From NCBI GenBank assembly GCA_009602735.1, contig WELA01003638.1, positions 704,352-763,863 of the forward strand: a stretch of 59,512 nucleotides of DNA, in the 5' to 3' direction. The first letter of the stretch is position 1, and each line of letters opens with the position of its first letter. Source of the stretch: Mesotaenium endlicherianum. Its lineage: Eukaryota > Streptophyta > Zygnematophyceae > Zygnematales > Mesotaeniaceae. The notes below the pieces were generated by a model. It was not told the origin of the DNA, did not search any database, and saw only the letters and a list, made by a program, of their open reading frames with translations. The position numbers and the translations under genes are program-made. Below, one piece after another: positions 12,101-23,726 of this stretch.

Positions 12101-12994
12101 TTGGCCCATCATACCCCCCCCCCCCNNNNNNNNNGCCCATCATCCCCCCCCCCCCCCCCAAACCCCTCCACACAGACATAACTCACAAAGGCACGCACGC
12201 ACGCACGCATGCTCCTGCATGCACGCACAGACGCACGCGCCACACGCGTATACACACGCGCGCCAACACGCACACACGCATGCACGCACACACACCTGCA
12301 CACCACACACGGACGCACATTCACAGACGCTTCCACGCGCACAGACACACACACACACACACACACACACGCACCCACGTGCAAGGGTACTACTCTCACG
12401 GTCTGTGGGACACGCAGAAGGAGCTGCCTTGTCCATTTCAAGGAGCGTCGCGGCCAGCAGAATGTGCCTGCTGTTGTACGCCCTCTGCCGCCTTCCACCA
12501 CATGCTGACTAGATGTTACGTGTCTGGTGCGGCCCTTGCTTGCAGAGAGGTTTGTGCCGGCCGGAGAGGAGGCAGCTGGCATGGAGCTGGACGAGGACGT
12601 GCTCAATCTCCCCAGGGGGGACGCGGACGCGGACACGTTCGCGATGGGTGAGCAGCAGCAGGAGCACGACGACGACGCCTACGGGTTTAACGACGAGTGC
12701 GCCCTCCCTCCCGCCCTCCCTCCTTTCTCCCACTCTTCCTCTCTTCCTCTTACTACCTCCCTCTCTCCCTCCCTCTCTTTCCCTTCGTTCTTTTAAGCTC
12801 TTCAGCTCGGCTGTGCTCTGGTCTGGGCTCTTGCCGGGGAGGTGTAAGCTGGTAGGAGCTTGCCAGGTCTCCACCGCGCCCGTGAGAATATTCCACGCCA
12901 CACCGCAACACGGATTGTGCCTCTCGCAGGCACCTCCTCTCAGCAGGCAGCTAGGGGCTGTGGCCTGGTGTTGCTTGTGCTCTTCTTACGCGCA

Positions 12995-13069
<75 letters not shown>

Positions 13070-16000
13070 CCGCCCGTCCATCTCACCACCTGCCCTCCAA
13101 TCCACCCACACACACCCTGGGGACGAGCACCTGGGGGTGACTATGATCTTATGGTGCACCAGCATCGAGGCTGTCTTCTCGAGGCTGCTGGGCTGTCTCA
13201 TGCGCGCACACACGCTGCTCAACCCTTTGGACCCGGCTGTCTCCCCCTGCGCAGCAAGCTGCCTCCCGCGGAGCTCGACATTGGGGAGCTGGAGGACTTG
13301 CCCACCGCTGAAGCCGCCCCCGCAGGCGCAGCAGGGGGCCTCCAAACTCTCGGCACAGCTGGCGGGTCTGCCCAGGGTGAGGCCGTGGCTGTGCCCTCCG
13401 AGGAAGCGGCTCCCGCTGGAGCTGGCGTGCCCGCGGGCGAGGCGGAAGAAGGGCCTGGGGCCGCAGAGGGAGCCGCTGCAGGGGGACAGCTGGAGCCGGA
13501 TGTGGAGATGGAGAGGAGGGGGGAGGGTGCAGCAGGGGACCAGACGGAGGAGGAGGAGGAACGAGCGGGGCTGGAGGTGGAGGCAGTGCGGGGGGAGGCT
13601 GCGGCGGCAGCCATGGATGTCGACGAGCCGCTGCACCTGCATCCGCTTGCTGGCCGGGAGGAGGAGGTGGAGCAGGAGGAGGAGGAGGAGGTGGCGGAGG
13701 TGGAGAGGCTCCGGTCGGCCGCCACGCCCGCGCAGGAGCGGCAGAGCTTCGGCGCTGCCGACGGGCTGATGGACCTGGTCCCTCCTCCGACGGAGGCGAC
13801 ACCTGTCGCGAGGGGGGCCGTGGCTGCTGACGAGGGCGGGCTTGGCAGCGAGGGACCCGCGCTGGAGGCTGCGGGGCCGCCACCCAGCGGCGGGGGCTTG
13901 TCTGCGGGGCGCCTGAGCTTGGACGACGACTTTCTCCTGGCCACGCCAGGTGGCGCTGCGGGGGCAACGCCCTCGGGGGGCACTGATGGTAAGCCAGTCT
14001 GCCAAATGTGGTGGCCTTGCCACATGTCTGCATGTGCATGTGTGTTGTGTCTGTGTGTTCTGTCTGTTCCTGAGCCTGCCCACGCAGCAGTGCGGCAACG
14101 TAGAGATGTGAAGGAGGATGATGATGATGTCTTGGCGATGAGCAGCCATGGAGACGCCCGACCTGGTGGTGGCCACTCCCGCCACGCCAGCTGGCAGGCG
14201 GAGGCGGGCGGCCGGGCCAGGACCCCGCAAGCGCAAAGTGGTGGTCGACGCCGCCACTGTGGTGCCCAGCGAGTGCGTGCCCCCCCTCTCCTTCCCTCCC
14301 TCGATTGGCTGTGGCTGCCTGACTGTGTTGTCCTCCCTGGGGCTCTTGGTGGCCGACTTTGCGGATGGGGCTCTGCGAGTCCGGATGTCTTGCTTGTGCT
14401 TCTTTCGGTCTGTGCTCTTCCATTTTCCCCTGGGAAAGGGGGCAGGAGGCAGGAGGGGAAGAGGGGAGAGAGGGGTAGGAGAAGAGGTTCTGGTCCCGTG
14501 TGTGCTTTGGGAATTGCACGAGCACACGTGCGTGCGTATCAGTATGTGTATGCACGCACATACCCGTACACACTTGAAAGAACACGGGTGTGTGGTATTG
14601 TCTTGTACACGTATGTATGCAGGCAACGTCTGATACATCGTGGAGGGGTGAGGCGAGGGTGGGGGTGGGGGTGCAGGGTGATGAAGGCGCAGCTGGGGGA
14701 CACGAGCGACATCTGTCGCAAGCGCCGCCGCGCGCCGCACACGCAGCGCCACCTGGAGGCGCTGCACCTCCTGGCGCTCGGCGGAGGCCTCTTCTTGCAT
14801 CCGTCCGTCTCAGGTGCGACACGTCGCTCTCTCGCCTGCTCGTGCTCGCCCTGCTGTGCGCGCGTCGCAGGCGTGCCGCTGCCGTGGGCTTGCGGTCCAA
14901 CTGCGGAGGCCCGGCACTCACCGGGGTGGATCAGGCATCCCACTCTCTGGGGCCCTTTGGGGTCTCTCGGTGCATGACTCTCGCTCTCAGTGTGGCGCCA
15001 GAGTGGAGCAGCACGGACGCGACATCAGCATGCGGGGCACAGGGCTCCTCTTGACATCTCACAGTTCTCACGCTCAGATCTTTCTTTATTAAAACCTGCG
15101 GTGGAAGGTGCACCACGAATAAAACAGAGCTGTACACGCGGACGCGCAGCGCTACTCCTTGGAGCAGGCCCTGTCGCTTCATCGGTGCACCGCTGAGTGG
15201 GGTGCTTTGGTTTAGCCATCTGGACCACGGGCACCAGCCACACGACACCAGGAGGCAGTCAAGTGTGTCGCTGCCAAGGAGCAACTGCGACGAGAGGACC
15301 GTACGTCGTCAAGCCCTGTTGCTGCTGTTGTTGTTCTCCCCCTCTCGCGCAACACCTCCTCTCCCGCCCCCCACTTCCCCCTCTCCCCCACCCCCCTTTT
15401 GGTTGCGGTAATCAATGGCACGGCGCCCTGGTTCATGCTGGCTTTGTTCTTTTCCCCCTTCTTGTCTCTCTGCCCCTCCGCAGGCCTCCCCGGCGAGCTG
15501 TCCTCCCTCTTCTCGCGCGTGCTCGTGCCGGGCCGCGCCGACCTCCCGCTGGCACCCAGGAGAGAGCCAGAGCCGGAGCCTGCGGAGGTGCTGCCGGAAG
15601 ACATGGGCGTGGGCGCGGAGCAGCTGCAGGAGGAGGCAGAAGCGGAGCAGCAGCCCCAGCCCCCCGCACACTCTGCCGCGCCCGACGAGGCCCCGGGGGG
15701 CGTGCCCCCAGATGCGGCTTTGGAGCCCATAGTGGAGCGCGTGCTGGACCTCGACCGCCAGGAGCTTCTGGAGGTCGCCACACCGCCTCCGCCGCCGGCC
15801 GACATGCCCTCCCCGGGCACGACACCGGGCGCGGCGCAGGGCCCCGCTGGGGAAGGAGAGGGAGAGGGAGCGGGAGCGGGAGGCGACGTTGCCATGGGGG
15901 AGGAGGAGGGGGCGGGGGCGGGGNTGCGCGGGGAGGAGGCAGCAGCGGAGCAGGAAGAGCAGGAGTTTCCAGTTGCGGACATTGGGCAGGGGATGGAGCC

Positions 16001-18275
16001 GCAGGAGCATGCTCCCCCCCCGTTGGCGGACATCGACTTCCTGCCCCTCGGCGACGAGGAGGGGCCCGAAGCAGGGGCCCGCACGGAGGAGGAGCAGCAG
16101 CCAGACCGCAGCTCGGTAGGACTGGCTCGGGCTTCCCTGCGTCATGAGCATCACTGCTGACTGGTGCGCAGGTTGTGCGTACTTTGCTGAGGGGGGCCAG
16201 TATTGCTTCCCTGGACTTGCCGTCGGCAAGCTTTCAGTCCGTTTCTGCTGCAGTGCTGCCCGCCCGCCAGAAAGAGCGTGGTGCACAGTGGTCTGGCGAG
16301 CGCTCGCGCTCGCTTAGTGCCGCCGCTCGCTGCTGCTTGCAAGCTTTTACCCAGGGAGCTTGCTCTGCTGCCATCGTCTGTGTCGCAGAATGCATTTGTG
16401 CTCTTTGCCGCTGACTGACCTGCTTGTGCCCGTAGCTGCGGAAGCATGCGTGCCCGCCATGCAAGCACAAGCACACGGAGCGGGCCTCACGAAGGGCTCT
16501 CATGCGCGTGGTCTGGCCCGTTGCTCCTGCCCCGCCTGTCTGGGCGCTGACGAGAGGGTGGTGCGCTCGCTCGCTTTCTTGCATGCTTGTGGTGGCGCAG
16601 ATGTATGCGGAGGGGCTGAACTTCCTGGGCGACACGCAGGACGCGGGTACGTCCTGCGTCCTCCTTCCCTTCCCGGCTCTGCCCCTCTCCTTCGTGTCCG
16701 GGGCCTCATGCAGCTGTCTGTTTCCCTCCCCTCTGACTTCTCGGTTCTCCGTCCATTTCGGGCGTTAACGACGTGCGTCTGTCTTCATCACCCCCGTGGG
16801 CCCCCTCGTCATGTGTGGCTCCTTTGTGGCTGCGCTGCGGGATGGCATCAAACGAGCGACAGGGGCCATGTGCAGATACTGAGATGCTGCTAGGCAGCCC
16901 TGGGTGACTCTGAATGTGCCGTGCTACAGTATGACTGGGCTGCCCTTGCCCTGCAGACTACCATTGGTCATGTCCCTCATTCAAGCCCCCATCAGCCCTG
17001 AGCCAGGGGAGAACATATGCAGAAGTAATCAGAGTAGCGAGTATTTGTGGTGACCAGCTCCCAAGCGAACTCATTGCGATGTCAGCGTGTGCTCAGGCCA
17101 GGCGGAGCCCTTCAGGGACTCCTCTTCTTCCCTCGCTCGCACGCCCGCGCTCACAAATGCAAACACACACAAACGCAAACACACACGATTACACACGCTC
17201 ACAAATTCTCTCGCACGTTGCGGTTCTCCCTGGCAGGTGGGGCTGAGGACAACGAGCTGGAGGAGATGCTGGACACGGAGCCCGAGGGCGGCGGCAAGGG
17301 CAAGGGCAAGAAGGGCCGCCAGGAGCGCGGCGACTCTGGCTGGTCCACGCGCACCCGGTAGAGGCCCATCCCCCCGCCTCCTTCCTCCCCCTCCCTGCCG
17401 GCCCTTCCTTGTAAAAGTCCGCCATACTTTGAGAGCCCCGGTCTGGAGGTGCGACGTTGTCAGAGCTGCGGCGCAGCAGCTGTGGCGCCACCCTCAAGGG
17501 TGAGGGAGACAGCGACGTGGTCCGCGCTGACAAGGTGGGCTGCTGGTGCGGCTTGCCGCCTTCTCCTTGGCTTGTGTTGCACAGGGCGGTGGTGAAGTAC
17601 CTCCAGAGCGCGTTTGAGGGACTTGGAGGAGGAGGAGGAGACACCGCCACAGAGGAGGAGGCCCAGGCTCCGCGTCTGGCCCTGGACTCCATGGTGGCGG
17701 GCAAGCCGCGCAAGGAGGCTGCGCGCATGTTCTTTGAAACTCTGGTGCCCCCTCCCGTGCCCTCCTGCGCAGACCCGCGCACGCTCTCTAGAGATTAGAG
17801 ACGCATGCCTCTATTTTTTATGTCTCCATTTCCATGTGCTGGTGCCCCGCCTCTGCTCGCCTCCCGTTGCCTGCCTCGATGTACTGAAATGTGGCGGCTC
17901 GATTGTATGGCATGCTGAAGTCGGGTCGGGTGGGGTGGGGTGGAGTGAGCTGGGGAGAAGGCGATGTATTGATCTGATGCTCTCCTCGATTGATGTACTG
18001 GTGATGGTTGGTTGGCGTCATGTTGTGCTGGGACTCTTCTTAGCTCATTGAGAGTTGGGCGTATGCTCGTGTGCACGCGTGCATGGTACATCCACTGTGG
18101 CCTTCTGTGGGCCTTTTGAAGGGGGTGTCTGAAGTCTGCTGTTTCGCCGATCTTGAGATCTCAAATGTTTATATTCTGGAGGCCTGCATAGCATAAATGG
18201 AAATATAAAGACTTCTGCTCTATTGCTTTGGTGTTTGTTGTACGGCTGGTTGCATGGGAGTCGGGGGGGGGGGGN

Positions 18276-18343
<68 letters not shown>

Positions 18344-18508
18344 TGCAAAGTTAGTTGAAAAATGCCAATGATGTCCGTCGATTTGTGCTCCGGTGACTTC
18401 TCTTCTCAGGTGTTGAAGTCGAGAGACTTTGTCCACGTGGAGCAGGTGGAGCCATATGGAGAGATTTTCATTTCTGCCCGCCCAAAGCTCATGAAGGCTC
18501 AAGTGTAG
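9186..18508 (+). CDS. RAD21: RAD21/SCC1-type cohesin kleisin subunit, 13 exons, complete
   Basis: Kleisin that bridges the SMC1-SMC3 heads of cohesin and is cut by separase at anaphase. Exons: 9186-9309, 10044-10129, 10865-11055, 11344-11444, 12546-12696, 13255-13988, 14146-14272, 14677-14813, 15484-16115, 16601-16646, 17237-17357, 17585-17744, 18410-18508; phases close to 902 aa. The N-terminal SMC3-binding domain is near-perfect ([20 protein letters not shown], then [48 protein letters not shown]). The C-terminal SMC1-binding winged helix is split between exon 12 ([15 protein letters not shown]) and exon 13 ([19 protein letters not shown]). The middle is long, acidic and Ala/Pro/Glu-rich. 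The exon 7 acceptor is the least certain. Exon 9 contains one N (15924), so one codon is unknown. Internal exons are GC-rich; exons 1 and 13 are not. Meiotic REC8-type is less likely given length and N-terminus. Confidence 0.93.
10459..10566. repeat. (CA)n/(GCAC)n microsatellite in RAD21 intron 2
   Basis: About 100 bases of alternating CA with GCAC stretches, inside the intron between exons 2 and 3. Alternating purine-pyrimidine tracts of this kind can adopt Z-DNA. ORFs on both strands here are translations of the repeat. Confidence 0.9.
11445..11570. repeat. GT/TGCG-rich tract at the 5' end of RAD21 intron 4
   Basis: Begins at the splice donor itself (GTGAGTGTGAGTG) and continues as GTGC, GCGC and GTGT repeats. 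It is the reverse complement in character of the CA/GCAC tract near the 3' end of the same intron. Confidence 0.85.
12126..12134. other. Assembly gap (9 N) in RAD21 intron 4
   Basis: Both sides of the N run read gcccatcat followed by a poly-C tract. The gap therefore probably separates two copies of the same short sequence that the assembler did not merge at the homopolymer. Confidence 0.85.
12184..12381. repeat. CA/GCAC-rich tract near the 3' end of RAD21 intron 4
   Basis: About 200 bases of GCAC and CA repeats ending in a pure (CA)n run, roughly 165 bases upstream of the exon 5 acceptor. It is complementary to the GT-rich tract at the intron's 5' end. Confidence 0.88.
12989..13067. repeat. 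(CA)n microsatellite in RAD21 intron 5
   Basis: About 80 bases of nearly pure CA with a single TA interruption, within the intron before exon 6. The long ORFs spanning it on both strands are shadows. Confidence 0.92.
18263..18342. repeat. Poly-G tract (about 80 bases, one N) in the last RAD21 intron
   Basis: Homopolymer G run with an N at 18275, lying 67 bases upstream of the last RAD21 exon. The true length is uncertain because sequencers stall on such runs. Transcribed as G, it could form quadruplexes in the pre-mRNA. Confidence 0.9.
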
Positions 18509-19737
18509 GTACGACTTTGTGAGAACGAGAAGATCGAAATAACAAATGAGCATTTCAAGGATGAATAGGCTCTTGGATGTGCATACAGGGCTCGTGGGTT
18601 TCGATATTGAAGGCTTCTAGTGTTGTGAAAGGTTGTTGACAAGCCTGTTGATTGAGGTAGGACCTGGTTTCATTTGTGACTTAGACCTGAAATTTGAGGG
18701 TTGTGGTTACAAGGATGAGATTTGAGTGGGAAATATAGGACCTAAATTTTAGGTACGTATATATACACGAATCACAAAATATAATACTAGTGACTATAGC
18801 ATTTGTATCATGTTTTTTGTCTACTTACAAGCACTGGTCATAGAAATCATTTAAAAGGCAAGACATTTGTCTCGCACATATCGTGCGTTTTTTTGAGTTT
18901 CCCTCTCCAGAAGTTAAATTGTGCAGATCCAAGGCTGCTTCTGAGAGAATAAAAGTAAATGAACTAATGTTGTATAAGGTCAACCACAAAGAGCATCTTT
19001 GACAAACGCCTTCGACATTGACCTAGGTGTTCAATTATGAGCTCAGATTCACTTGGGCACGGGTCAACAACGTGTCATGTCATGCATCAAGGCCTTGTAA
19101 GTCTGTCTTGTGGGTCAAAAAGCGGTAGAATTCCATGTTCCAAAAGCAAGGCTTGGCATTACCGATTGAGTCACTACGTGCACTGGAATTGAACTTTTCA
19201 CATGCATCAACTCTCCAGATGTCTGCAGAAAACCCATCTGACGATTTGTTCAAATTGCATGATTTCAAAAAGAAAAACCCAATAAAAGCCAATAATTAGA
19301 GTGATGAAAAAACTGAAGCGTACCTCCTGGCACAAATGACTGTTGCATTTCAAGAGGACGCAAATAGGGAGGTTCAAATATTTAAGTTTCAATAGAAGTC
19401 TTGGCGCGTGCGAGTTTGGCAAATTTCACACAAATTGGCGCTAATATTCAAATTACCTACTGATGAGACAATTTCTACTTGCCAGCATACAAGTCCTAAG
19501 CATTAGTATCATTGTGCTTGTACACTATCGTTCCTATTCCTTTGCTCGACAATCCTGTGCCCTTCGTGTAGTAGATTTATCTACGTCTAGCTATAAGGTG
19601 CGGTAATCAAGGAACATGTTGGCGGTGTCCATATGTAGGGCCATTTACATGGTTTGGCCCTGAACTCACCCAGTTTTTTACCTCAAGGAGCGACCTCGAT
19701 AACCAATTTCGCATAAAAGGTGCTTGGGCGCCTTAGA
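18509..19737. other. AT-rich intergenic region between RAD21 and tRNA-Ser
   Basis: About 1.2 kb of AT-rich DNA. Only short ORFs without family resemblance are present. It should hold the RAD21 3' UTR and polyadenylation site, which were not pinpointed. Confidence 0.6.
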
Positions 19738-19819
19738 CGTGCTCAGCAGGATTCGAACCTGCGCGGGCGAAGCCCACATGATTTCTAGTCATGCCCGATA
19801 ACCACTCCGGCATGAGCAC
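19738..19819 (-). tRNA. trnS-AGA: tRNA-Ser (anticodon AGA)
   Basis: 82-nt type II tRNA without intron. The acceptor stem pairs GTGCTCA (19819-19813) with TGAGCAC (19745-19739), with discriminator G at 19738 as is usual for serine. The anticodon stem CATGA/TCATG encloses loop CTAGAAA, giving anticodon AGA (reads UCU/UCC/UCA via inosine). A long variable arm (GGGCTTCGCCC) and the T-arm GCAGGTTCGAATCCTGC, which includes the B box, are clear. A TTTT run about 20 nt downstream on the minus strand (19718-19715) fits a Pol III terminator. Confidence 0.95.
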
Positions 19820-20179
19820 TTATGAAGAAATTTGTCACAATGTTTAAATATAGCTGTTTTTTTATGAAGGTTTAGGAGACACAAACGATGCCCCCCTGTG
19901 TCCCGCCCTGTTGCATGCGCCTGTCGAGCCCCGGAACTTCCTCTGGCCACGCCCTGGTCAGTACCACTCAGAGCTGCTCGTGGGAGTTCACGCTCCCGGC
20001 GGGGCCAGCACGCCCGGGGATGCCTCAAAGGGGCGTCGCACGCACGGGCTGTTCTTTCCATTCTAATTTTGCACCGCTGCTGCTCACGCTGCTGCGCGCA
20101 AGGCACACGTGCCCCGCGCTCCTCGGGTGGGGCCGCGGGGGTGCTGGGGGAGGGGAGGGGTGGGCGGCGAGGAGCACAG

Positions 20180-20324
20180 GGTGAAAATGTCAAACGGCGG
20201 GTCCATAGTGCTGGAGGAGACGGAGGCGCTGGTGACCATCGACGTGAACGGCGGCTCCGGCATGATGGGGCAGCAGGCCAACCGCGAGGCCATCCTGGAG
20301 ATCAACCTCGCTGCCGCGCGCCAG
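20180..20324 (+). pseudogene. Isolated RNase E/G catalytic-domain exon (fragment)
   Basis: A single exon of 145 nt bounded by an AG acceptor (20179) and a GT donor (20325). It encodes NGGSIVLEETEALVTIDVNG, then AILEINLAAARQ. This is the hallmark RNase E/G segment containing the catalytic-site Asp of the IDVN motif; in plants the family member is the plastid ribonuclease E-like protein. The next block expected (RLRDIGGLIVVDFIDM-like) and the preceding S1 region are not found on this strand between RAD21 and the PPD1-like gene. It is therefore an orphan exon: a pseudogene fragment, a captured exon, or one exon of a gene with very long introns or a local misassembly. It sits in a GC-rich patch (about 19880-20480) within AT-rich surroundings. 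Confidence 0.75.
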
Positions 20325-21066
20325 GTGGGCTGGGCACTCTGCTTCTCCGGGGCGCGCAATGCCTGCTGCTTGTGCATGCACGCAGGGGGCTCACTCACGC
20401 GCTCTCTGTCTCTCTCTCTCCCAGCAAGAGTGCTTGCGTATGTATGTTTGTGAGATCTTCTGTGTGTGTGCGTGTGGGGGGTATGGGGGGGGAATATGAG
20501 GAAACCGACAGGAGAAGGTGCACATGCTGCTGAGAGTGGGAGAGCTTTCCCTCCTGCTGCTGAGTTTGCATCGTTTGTGTCCCTTTGACTGATCAGAAGT
20601 GCACGAATGCTCCATCCTTTGGCGGAGACCGACCTTGGCAAATGTATGGTACCAGATTGTGAATCTTGTCTAGTTTAGTATAGTTGTTTCATGCAAGTCA
20701 TTTCATTCGCTCTTCCAACTTTTATTATCCAGCTCACTGCACATATTTTCTTGAACCTCACCAAACCTCGCTCAAGACTGCAATACCGAGACTCTTGGCC
20801 AACATTGAGCCAGGGCCTGAACCCGCTGCTTTACCAGGTGATTTTGCAGCCCCCCATAGTGGTTTGCCTGTCCTGATGATAAGTGTCTGTTGTTATCCCA
20901 ACCAAGTTGAGTAAGCTAAGTTGTAGAAGTAGAAGTGGCGCAAGAATGCTCAATAGTTACTTCACACATAAGTTCGCCAGTATGAAACCTTTGAGCGACA
21001 GGAAGCACCAAGACGCTGATGTTATGGCCTAAGTTGCAAATGCCTGCCCCCAGCACGGCCTGAAGC
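20325..21066. other. Intergenic region after the RNase E-like exon
   Basis: Short CT/GT-rich stretch, then AT-rich DNA up to the end of the convergent PPD1-like gene. No continuation of the RNase E reading frame is seen. Confidence 0.5.
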
Positions 21067-23726
21067 TTACAAGGTTAAAAGCTGGAACGAGCTCATGATG
21101 TCTCTCAACTGACGCTCTTCAGTCTCCAACATACTTGAAGGCACTTGAAGGCGCATTGCGTATAGCCTATTGTTTTCTACTCCCAAGAGAGTCAAGTAAA
21201 CCCGATCCCATTCAAGTTGCGCTACGCGCTCCTCGGGGTTAATTGCTAACTGATTGTTATTTGCATAGGACTTCACATTCACCTGCCAAAGTAGGCAACA
21301 TAGATCACAGTAAGTGGAAGTAAAACAAAATCTGGCCGGTTTCTCATTAAGCTTTCTGTACTAGCATGAAGGCACTCCATTCCTTGGCCTAGACCCCGTG
21401 AAGGACGTAAGCCGTCAAGAGTGACATACTTGCAGCAAAGAATACACATTTTGCTGGTCTACCTTTTGGGGGACTTTGCCTCTGCCGTCATCCCCTGCCC
21501 TCATGGTCGCTCTTGAGAGGATCAGGTTTCGACACACCAGTTCGGTAATGAGACGAAGCTGATGTCTGGCCAAATGCAAGCCACCAAGAAGCGATAGCAA
21601 CAGGAGAGAGTAACACTGAACCGGGCAGGAACGGGAGGGTCAGCGAGGATGTTGCTTACCCGCACTTCGTAGAACTCTCGGCCATCAACACCAGTGAGCG
21701 TGGACGTGCTGAGCAGCTGAGAGTCGCGCCTCACACCCAAGCGTGTTGACATGAACTCGTTGAGGTACTGCTTCAGCGCCTGCTGGCCTGCCTCCTCTGG
21801 CGACCCCAGGTCACTCAGGTCCTGCAGCACAAGTAACACGCACAAACATTAGCTGGAACAAAGCAACTAGGAGCTGGTTGCAACCGAGATCAACATCTGA
21901 CCTATGTCTCCTGCAGTTTTTCAATAAGCAAGTCTACAAGCACTTGCAAGTGATCAAAGTGAAGCACTGTTCAGAGCAGTCTACCAACATGGTGGCTGTC
22001 TATCTCTACACGCTACAGCTGTCTACTCTTCCTGAGCCTGACTTCTTCGACCGCTTCAAGAAAGATGCTGCCAGGCGCTGTGGAAGAGCCATGATGTATG
22101 TGTCGGCTTTCCTGACAACCAGTGTGAAGCGCACGTCACTAGCAGAAGGAGAAGCTTGCCAGGCTTACTTTGAACTTTGACGTGGTGGGTGATGAGATGT
22201 CGACGGACACATTTTCATCCAAATTAGAAGGATCCCTGAAGAAAACGTCTGCACCTGCCCCTCTCACCTGCCACGTCAATGACCACATACAGCAGAGATG
22301 ATTTCAGCAAAGCAGTGAAAGAGGTGCACCCTGCAGTCCAAAAGAAAGCCAAGGGGACTTCAGATAAGCAACAGACTGGAAATGAGTATCAGGAGACATT
22401 GCCTGGACATTTCCTCCTCTGTAAGTCAGATGTTTTGATACTCACATACCGTGTTAGAAACATAGACCTTCCAAAACCACCTTCCCTCTGCAGTACTAAT
22501 CCCTCACATAGAAGTGTAAAAATTGCTTAAATCTAAGAGACATTGCATACTCCTAATACTATTGGTTGCCAACTATATGTTCTTGCAAGCAAGCAAGTGA
22601 AGACACAATATCAAACAAGCTCTGTTACCAGATGTCAATTGAACATCACAAAACTTCAAAGATAGAAGTGCCAGAATCAAATATAGTCTTGAGACAAACA
22701 CCTGGATCCACTCGTTAGGGTAGAAGAAGGCGTATCCATCCAATCGATCAACGTAAGCTCGGAACCCTGGAGGAGCCTTGATGAACGAAGATGCATGTGC
22801 CGCTTGCTCCTCAAGAAGTCCTCCACCCAGGGTGGAAGCACCGGCAGTCAAGCCGAGAAGAACAGCTGATCTTCTACCTAGTCTGCCAGCCAAAGGTGCA
22901 AACAGCTTGTGAAAATCTTAGTGCTATTCTCAAACACAAATGTAAGTTCGTGCATCAGCTAGGTGTGATGGTGCACAGTGAGCAGCCCCTACAAGTGCTT
23001 GACAGGGCTGAAAGTAAGAATGCTAAAAGGGACGCCTAAAACGACAACGTGTCCTAGGTTGGCGGCAAATATTGCTACTTCAGTCTGGCCCCTTCATCAT
23101 TAAAATGTGGTCTTTGCAAAAATATTAGCATAAGTAGCATGACTCTATGACAAGGACCTTATACTTGCTGAACAGGCACCCTGTTTAACAAAAGAACAAC
23201 TTGTGAATGGGACCAGGCTCAGAAGCTGACAGCAACCTCCTCTACCCATTATTTTAATCGATATGGTTAAGACGGTCGTAAAGAGCCTAGTCCTAGCAGG
23301 TCAACTCTTCAGTACCTTGCAAGATTGAAACTTCTCGTGCGGCACGAAAGGTGGAATTATTGACTAAAAAATGGTCATCATGCGTACATATGAACCATCG
23401 TACCCCTTTTTATTGTCAACAGAAGATTGAGTAGCTGCAGACTGGTCCTGAACATTTTTTCCAGCTGGAAGGTCCTCAGTGTGCTGCATTTGTGAGGATG
23501 AGCTGGCGCGAGGGCATACCGGATTCCTTGCGCCCTTATGTATGCTACTGTGTATAGAATGCCTGCTAGTTAAAACCTGCAGCGGCGCTAATTGATAGAG
23601 GACTCTGAGCGACTTGCTACTACTACAGCTGACGTTCACCTTTCCATTAGTTTCAAAGTTCCAGTCCAGACTCCTCTTTGAAAACACTTTACAAAGGCAC
23701 GTCGCTGTGGAAAAAACGCTAGCCAT
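21067..23726 (-). CDS. PPD1: PsbP-domain protein, PPD1-like, thylakoid lumen; five exons, complete
   Basis: Exons in transcript order: 23726-23404, 22882-22702, 22267-22169, 21821-21660, 21282-21067; phases close to 326 aa. Residues 1-107 form a Ser-rich chloroplast transit peptide. A twin-arginine lumen signal follows (RRSAVLLGL, Arg111-Arg112), with an AHA cleavage site ending at Ala138. The mature PsbP fold starts PPGFRAYVDRLDGYAFFYP and contains the PPD1-type blocks VRGAGADVFFRDPSNLDEN, DLGSPEEAGQQALKQYL, EFMSTRLGV, KSYANNN and LGVENNRLY. PPD1 of land plants is needed for photosystem I assembly in the lumen; that role is inferred here. Assignment to the PsbP superfamily and Tat-lumen targeting is firm; the exact PPD member is likely. 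It is head-to-head with the folate-receptor-like gene. Confidence 0.9.

Noticed and set aside
12986..14921. Minus-strand ORFs of 604 and 590 aa
   Set aside because: GC-rich antisense shadows of RAD21 exons; Pro/Ser/Arg-rich without any family resemblance.
12860..14977. 705-aa plus-strand ORF
   Set aside because: It reads through a CA microsatellite, RAD21 exons 6 and 8 and the introns between. Only the exon parts match the kleisin.
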